Positions 30,245-33,518 of a DNA stretch of 33,518 nucleotides are shown here, piece after piece; the stretch's first letter is position 1, and every line of letters starts with the position of its first letter. The position numbers and the translations under genes are program-made. The notes beneath the pieces were generated by a model. The model did no database searches. It saw only the letters and a list, made by a program, of their open reading frames with translations, and was not told where the DNA came from. The stretch is from Methylobacterium tarhaniae (GTDB lineage: Bacteria; Pseudomonadota; Alphaproteobacteria; Rhizobiales; Beijerinckiaceae): contig NZ_LABZ01000282.1 of assembly GCF_001043955.1 (NCBI RefSeq), forward strand, positions 1-33,518. Direction: 5' to 3'.

Positions 30245-32836
30245 GTGACCTTGCCCGACCCGCCGACGGTTCCGACGATCGATCTCGACGCGCTGGCACT
30301 GCACGACCTCGACGGTCTGCGCCAGGGCGTGATTCAGATCGACGGGCGCGGCGTCATCCACCGCTACAACCGCACCGAGAGCGACTTCTCCGGTCGCCGG
30401 CCCGAGCGGGTGATCGGCCGCAATTTCTTCACCGACGTCGCTCCCTGCACCCATCTGCCGCATTTCTACGGACGCTTCCGCGAAGGGGTGCGCCGCGGTC
30501 ATCTCGATCAGACCTTTTCCTTCGTCTACGGCTTCGATCCACGGCCGATGCAGGTGCGGATCACCCTGCGCCAGGCAGCCGAGCCCGACCGCTACTGGAT
30601 CATCACCGAGCCGGTTGAGGCGCTGGAGCACGGCCACCGCCGCGAGGCGGTGCAGGCGGCGGTGAGCCAGCGGGTGCGGGCCGAGCCGGTCGATCCGAGC
30701 CTGTGCGAGCAGGAGCCGATCCACATCCCCGGGGCGATCCAGCCCCACGCCGTCCTGGTCGCGGCCGATGTCGGTACCCTGGCCGTGGTGGCCTGCAGCG
30801 GCAACGTGCGCGACGCCCTCGACCGCGACCCGCTCGGCCTCGACCTCGTCGCCCTGCTCGGGGCGGAGGTCGCCTGCAGGATCCGCGAGAGCCTGCAGGG
30901 CGAGGCGGTCGATCCCGGCCGCATCGTGCGCCAGCGCGTGGTGCTGCCCTCCGCCGCCCTGCCGGTCGAGGTCGTGGCCCACCGCAACGGCGACCGCATC
31001 ATCGTCGAGCTCGAACTGGCGCCGGCCCGTCCGGAGGATTTCCGCTCCGCGAGCCAGCTCGACACCGAGCTCGCGATCAGCCGCCTGCGCGGCGCCGGCA
31101 CGCTGGAGGACGCCGCCGCGGTGGCGGCCCGCGAGACCCGGGCGCTGACCGGGTTCGATTGCGTCCTGGTCTACCGCTTCGATCCGGATTGGAACGGGGC
31201 CGCGATCGCCGAGGACAAGGATCCATCCTGGACCCGGAGCCTGTTCGGCCTGCGCTTTCCCGCCTCCGACATCCCGGCCCAGGCTCGCGCCCTCTACACC
31301 CGCTCGAAGAGCCGCTTCGTCATCGACCGCGACTACGTGCCGGTGCCCCTGGTGGCGACGCCGGCGACCGCGAACGCTCCCATCGACCTCACCTTCGCAC
31401 AGGCGCGCAGCCTGTCGCCGATCCACCTGGAGTACCAGCGCAATCTCGGCGTGAACGGGTCGATGTCGGTCTCGATCATGGTCGAGGGACGGTTGTGGGG
31501 GCTGATGATCGGCCATCACCGCCGGCCGCACTACGTCGCGCCGGAGACCCGCGCCGCCGCCACGGTGCTCGCCGACGCCTTCGCCATGCGGGTCTACGAG
31601 CTGGAAAGCCGGCGCCTGTGGCAGGAGCAGCAGGCCCATCTCGCCCTCGAGAGCGAGTTGGTGCGCGAGCTTGCCCGCTCCGACGATTTCGTCAGCGCGC
31701 TGACCGAGAACACCCATACCCTGCTCGACCTGTTCGACGCCGGCGGCGCCGCGACGGTGTCGAACGATGCCGTGCGACGCCTCGGCGCGACCCCGCCGCC
31801 CGATGCGATCCTGGCGATCGCCGCCTGGCTGCGCAGCACCCTGCCGGCCAACCGGACCAGCTACGCCACGGCCGAATTCGCCGCCGCCCACCCTCCGAGC
31901 GCGCCCTACGCCGAATGTGCCAGCGGCCTGCTCGCGGTCTTCGTCGATTCGGAGCGGCGTCACCTGCTCCTGTGGTTTCGGCCCGAAGTACCGAGCACGG
32001 TGACCTGGGGCGGCGATCCGCGCAAACCCGTTCTCGCCGGCAGCGGCCCGGTGGCGGTGCTGCCGCGGCGCTCGTTCGAGCGCTGGGTCGAGGAGCGTCG
32101 CGGCGTCTCGGAGCCGTTCGCGTCTTGGCAGATCGGCATCGCCGAGGCCCTGGCCCAGGCCGTCGAGGGGGTGGTGCTGCGCCAGCAGCGCAAGATCGCC
32201 GAGCTGACCGGGCTCCTCGCCGACAAGGAGCGTCTTCTGGCCCAGAAGGACCTTCTCACCCGCGAGATCGACCATAGGGTCAAGAACTCGCTCCAGATCG
32301 TCTCGGCCTTCCTGCAGATGCAGCGGCGCCAAGTCACCGATCCGGCCTCGAAATCCGCTTTCGCCGAGACGGCGGCCCGGGTGATGAGCGTGGCGCGGGT
32401 CCACGACAGCCTCTACCAGGCCGAAAGCGTCGAGGAGGTCGATCTCGGCCAGACGATCGAGAATCTCTGCGCCGACCTCGCCGGCATGGCGGGGGAGGGG
32501 CATGCCGTCGATCTCGACGCCGAGCCCGGCCTGATGGTGCCCTATCGCAAGGCCGTGGCCCTCTCCCTGATCGCGACGGAGCTCATCACCAATGCCTTCA
32601 AGTACGCCTTCGGGGAGGCCGGCGGGCGCGTCGCCGTGCGCGTCGCGGGCGAATCCGAAGGGCGGGTGCGGCTCTCGGTCTGCGACGATGGCAAGGGTTT
32701 GCCGACCGATTGGCCCGACGTTCCAGCCCGAGGCACGGGCCTGGGCATGAAGCTCATCCGCGCGATGCTCGACCAGATCAATGCCCGGCTCGAGGTCGAG
32801 AACCGCCCCGGCGCCTGCTTCACGGTCACCGCGTGA
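30245..32836 (+). CDS. ppr: PYP-bacteriophytochrome hybrid sensor histidine kinase (Ppr-type)
   Basis: An 863-residue cytosolic photoreceptor kinase. Residues 10-125 are a photoactive yellow protein domain: against Halorhodospira halophila PYP the register differs by one, with Tyr41 (Tyr42), Glu45 (Glu46), Arg51 (Arg52) and chromophore Cys68 (Cys69, in DVAPCT) conserved, Ser49 for Thr50 and Pro99 for Met100. A bacteriophytochrome core follows: PAS with biliverdin Cys154 (LCEQEPIHIPGAIQPH), GAF with PASDIP (339-344) and His394 (SPIHLEYQ), and PHY with PRRSF (607-611). The kinase has HisKA_2 His677 (EIDHRVKNSLQIV), then HATPase boxes ELITNAFKYAF, DDGKGLP and GTGLGMKLI. The GTG start gives a full PYP domain. 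It overlaps bphO by GTGA. The architecture matches Rhodospirillum centenum Ppr; kinase output and partner are unknown. Confidence 0.92.
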   Translation: MTLPDPPTVPTIDLDALALHDLDGLRQGVIQIDGRGVIHRYNRTESDFSGRRPERVIGRNFFTDVAPCTHLPHFYGRFREGVRRGHLDQTFSFVYGFDPRPMQVRITLRQAAEPDRYWIITEPVEALEHGHRREAVQAAVSQRVRAEPVDPSLCEQEPIHIPGAIQPHAVLVAADVGTLAVVACSGNVRDALDRDPLGLDLVALLGAEVACRIRESLQGEAVDPGRIVRQRVVLPSAALPVEVVAHRNGDRIIVELELAPARPEDFRSASQLDTELAISRLRGAGTLEDAAAVAARETRALTGFDCVLVYRFDPDWNGAAIAEDKDPSWTRSLFGLRFPASDIPAQARALYTRSKSRFVIDRDYVPVPLVATPATANAPIDLTFAQARSLSPIHLEYQRNLGVNGSMSVSIMVEGRLWGLMIGHHRRPHYVAPETRAAATVLADAFAMRVYELESRRLWQEQQAHLALESELVRELARSDDFVSALTENTHTLLDLFDAGGAATVSNDAVRRLGATPPPDAILAIAAWLRSTLPANRTSYATAEFAAAHPPSAPYAECASGLLAVFVDSERRHLLLWFRPEVPSTVTWGGDPRKPVLAGSGPVAVLPRRSFERWVEERRGVSEPFASWQIGIAEALAQAVEGVVLRQQRKIAELTGLLADKERLLAQKDLLTREIDHRVKNSLQIVSAFLQMQRRQVTDPASKSAFAETAARVMSVARVHDSLYQAESVEEVDLGQTIENLCADLAGMAGEGHAVDLDAEPGLMVPYRKAVALSLIATELITNAFKYAFGEAGGRVAVRVAGESEGRVRLSVCDDGKGLPTDWPDVPARGTGLGMKLIRAMLDQINARLEVENRPGACFTVTA

Positions 32837-33468
32837 GCGACATCCTGGAGCGCCTGCGCGCGGAAACCCGGGAGGCGCACGAGGCGATCGAGCGCGATCT
32901 TGCCTGGGAGAACCGCGTCGCGACCCTCGCCGGTTATCGCGTGCTGCTCGCCCGGTTCTGGGGGTTCCACGCCGTGCTGGAGCCGGCTCTCGCTGCGGCC
33001 CTGGGCGACGATGCCTTCTTCGAACCGCGCCGGCGCCTCGCGCATCTCGCCGCCGACCTGCGCGTCCTCGGCCTCGACGAAGGGGCGATCCAGGCGCTGC
33101 CGCGCCCGCGCCTCGCCCTGCCGCGCGACCAGGCCGAGGCTTTCGGCGCCCTCTACGTCCTCGAAGGATCGACCCTCGGAGGGCAGGTCATCGCCAAGCA
33201 TATCGGGCGCCGGCTCGGGCTCACCGCGGCGAGCGGTTGCCGCTACTACGCCGCGCATGGCCGCGACACCGGCACGATGTGGAAGGCCTTCCGCCTGCGC
33301 CTCGCCGCGGAGGCCCTGCAGGGAGAGACGGATGCCCTCGTCGCCTCGGCGATCGGCACGTTCGACGCCATGCGGCTCTGGCTTTGCACTGCGCCCGTAC
33401 CAGCCCTCGTGCCATTCGCGGACGGGGAGGGGAGAGAGCCTGTCGCGAAAGTTTCGCAGAGGGGTTGA
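32833..33468 (+). CDS. bphO: biliverdin-producing heme oxygenase BphO
   Basis: Oxidises heme to biliverdin, CO and iron, and so supplies the bacteriophytochrome chromophore. 211 residues, all-helical. The proximal heme ligand is His16 (RAETREAHEAIE), and the distal helix carries YVLEGSTLGGQ (residues 108-118), typical of the BphO branch. The GTG start overlaps the stop of the photoreceptor gene with no separate ribosome-binding site, so it is translated by coupling to it. That pairing is a well-known bphP-bphO arrangement and supports biliverdin as the chromophore. The longer open frame from 32710 is within the kinase gene and is rejected. The C-terminal 25 residues are Pro/Glu-rich and variable. 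Confidence 0.93.
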   Translation: MSDILERLRAETREAHEAIERDLAWENRVATLAGYRVLLARFWGFHAVLEPALAAALGDDAFFEPRRRLAHLAADLRVLGLDEGAIQALPRPRLALPRDQAEAFGALYVLEGSTLGGQVIAKHIGRRLGLTAASGCRYYAAHGRDTGTMWKAFRLRLAAEALQGETDALVASAIGTFDAMRLWLCTAPVPALVPFADGEGREPVAKVSQRG

Positions 33469-33493
33469 CGGGTCCGGGAGCGGCCCGTATATC
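33465..33493 (+). promoter_or_regulatory. strong sigma70-like promoter at the window end
   Basis: TTGACG (33465-33470), a 17-nt spacer and TATATC (33488-33493). The -35 overlaps the bphO TGA. A perfect palindrome GCGAAA-G-TTTCGC (33445-33457) sits 7 nt upstream of the -35. Promoters of this quality in alphaproteobacteria often drive stable RNA or ribosomal genes; the target lies beyond the window. Confidence 0.65.
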
Positions 33494-33518
33494 CCAGCCC
33501 ATCGGCGCCGGCCGCTCC

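Noticed and set aside
30047..32503. An 818-codon minus-strand frame opposite the photoreceptor gene
   Set aside because: The sense frame encodes PYP, phytochrome and kinase domains with all key motifs; the antisense frame has none.
32230..32836. HWE-type histidine kinase label for the photoreceptor output domain
   Set aside because: The phospho-acceptor region HRVKNSLQIV fits HisKA_2 as well, and I could not see the WxE motif that defines HWE kinases in the ATPase domain.
1..33518. tRNA genes, rRNA genes, CRISPR arrays, insertion sequences or prophage genes
   Set aside because: No cloverleaf, regularly spaced repeat array, transposase or phage-like gene was recognised by reading; a tRNAscan/Infernal run would settle the RNA part.

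Overview
This window looks like a chromosomal segment of a high-GC alphaproteobacterium in the Hyphomicrobiales (Rhizobiales), most probably Methylobacterium or a close relative. The main reasons are a divergent pair for crotonyl-CoA carboxylase/reductase (ccr) and ethylmalonyl-CoA mutase (ecm/meaA), the signature enzymes of the ethylmalonyl-CoA pathway, and an rpoZ-rsh-pyrE block with a single bifunctional Rsh. Frequent GTGA/ATGA stop-start overlaps, GTG and TTG starts, Tat-type signal peptides and a bacteriophytochrome/heme oxygenase pair fit the same picture. The genus call is an inference from gene content, since there is no rRNA gene. I saw no insertion sequence, prophage, tRNA or CRISPR array.

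Layout. (1) 1-6284, plus strand: a tightly packed run of miaB, phoH, ybeY, a CorC-type CBS protein, lnt and an XRE regulator (tRNA thiomethylation, RNA processing, envelope lipoprotein maturation). (2) 6409-8875: an MFS transporter convergent with a Tat-exported lytic transglycosylase, separated by a GC-rich hairpin. (3) 9054-13290: leuD and ccr on the minus strand and ecm on the plus strand. The ccr/ecm divergent region holds a recognisable ccr promoter overlapped by an inverted repeat and a second palindrome. (4) 13521-15931: an exported cupin, then a two-gene operon of a polyprenyl-phosphate sugar-1-phosphate transferase and an NAD-dependent epimerase. (5) 15959-20492, minus strand: rpoZ, rsh, pyrE and a LabA-like NYN protein. 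(6) 20726-21451: an exported beta-carbonic anhydrase with a clear terminator. (7) 21588-28631: a fatty acid/envelope cluster of fabD, fabG, acpP, fabF, mltG, yicC and gmk, interrupted after fabF by a pair of inverted REP-like elements. (8) 28728-33468: a dihydrolipoamide-dehydrogenase-like flavoprotein, then a photosensory operon.

The most striking item is that photosensory operon (30245-33468). Its first gene encodes a hybrid photoreceptor: an N-terminal photoactive yellow protein (PYP) domain with the chromophore cysteine and most pocket residues, a complete biliverdin-binding PAS-GAF-PHY bacteriophytochrome core, and a HisKA_2-type histidine kinase. The second, translationally coupled gene encodes a BphO-type heme oxygenase that would make the biliverdin. 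This resembles the rare Ppr class known from Rhodospirillum centenum. It predicts one kinase reading both blue and red/far-red light. The partner response regulator and the enzymes for the PYP chromophore are not in the window.

The window ends in a strong sigma70-like promoter that starts at the bphO stop codon and points to an unseen downstream gene.
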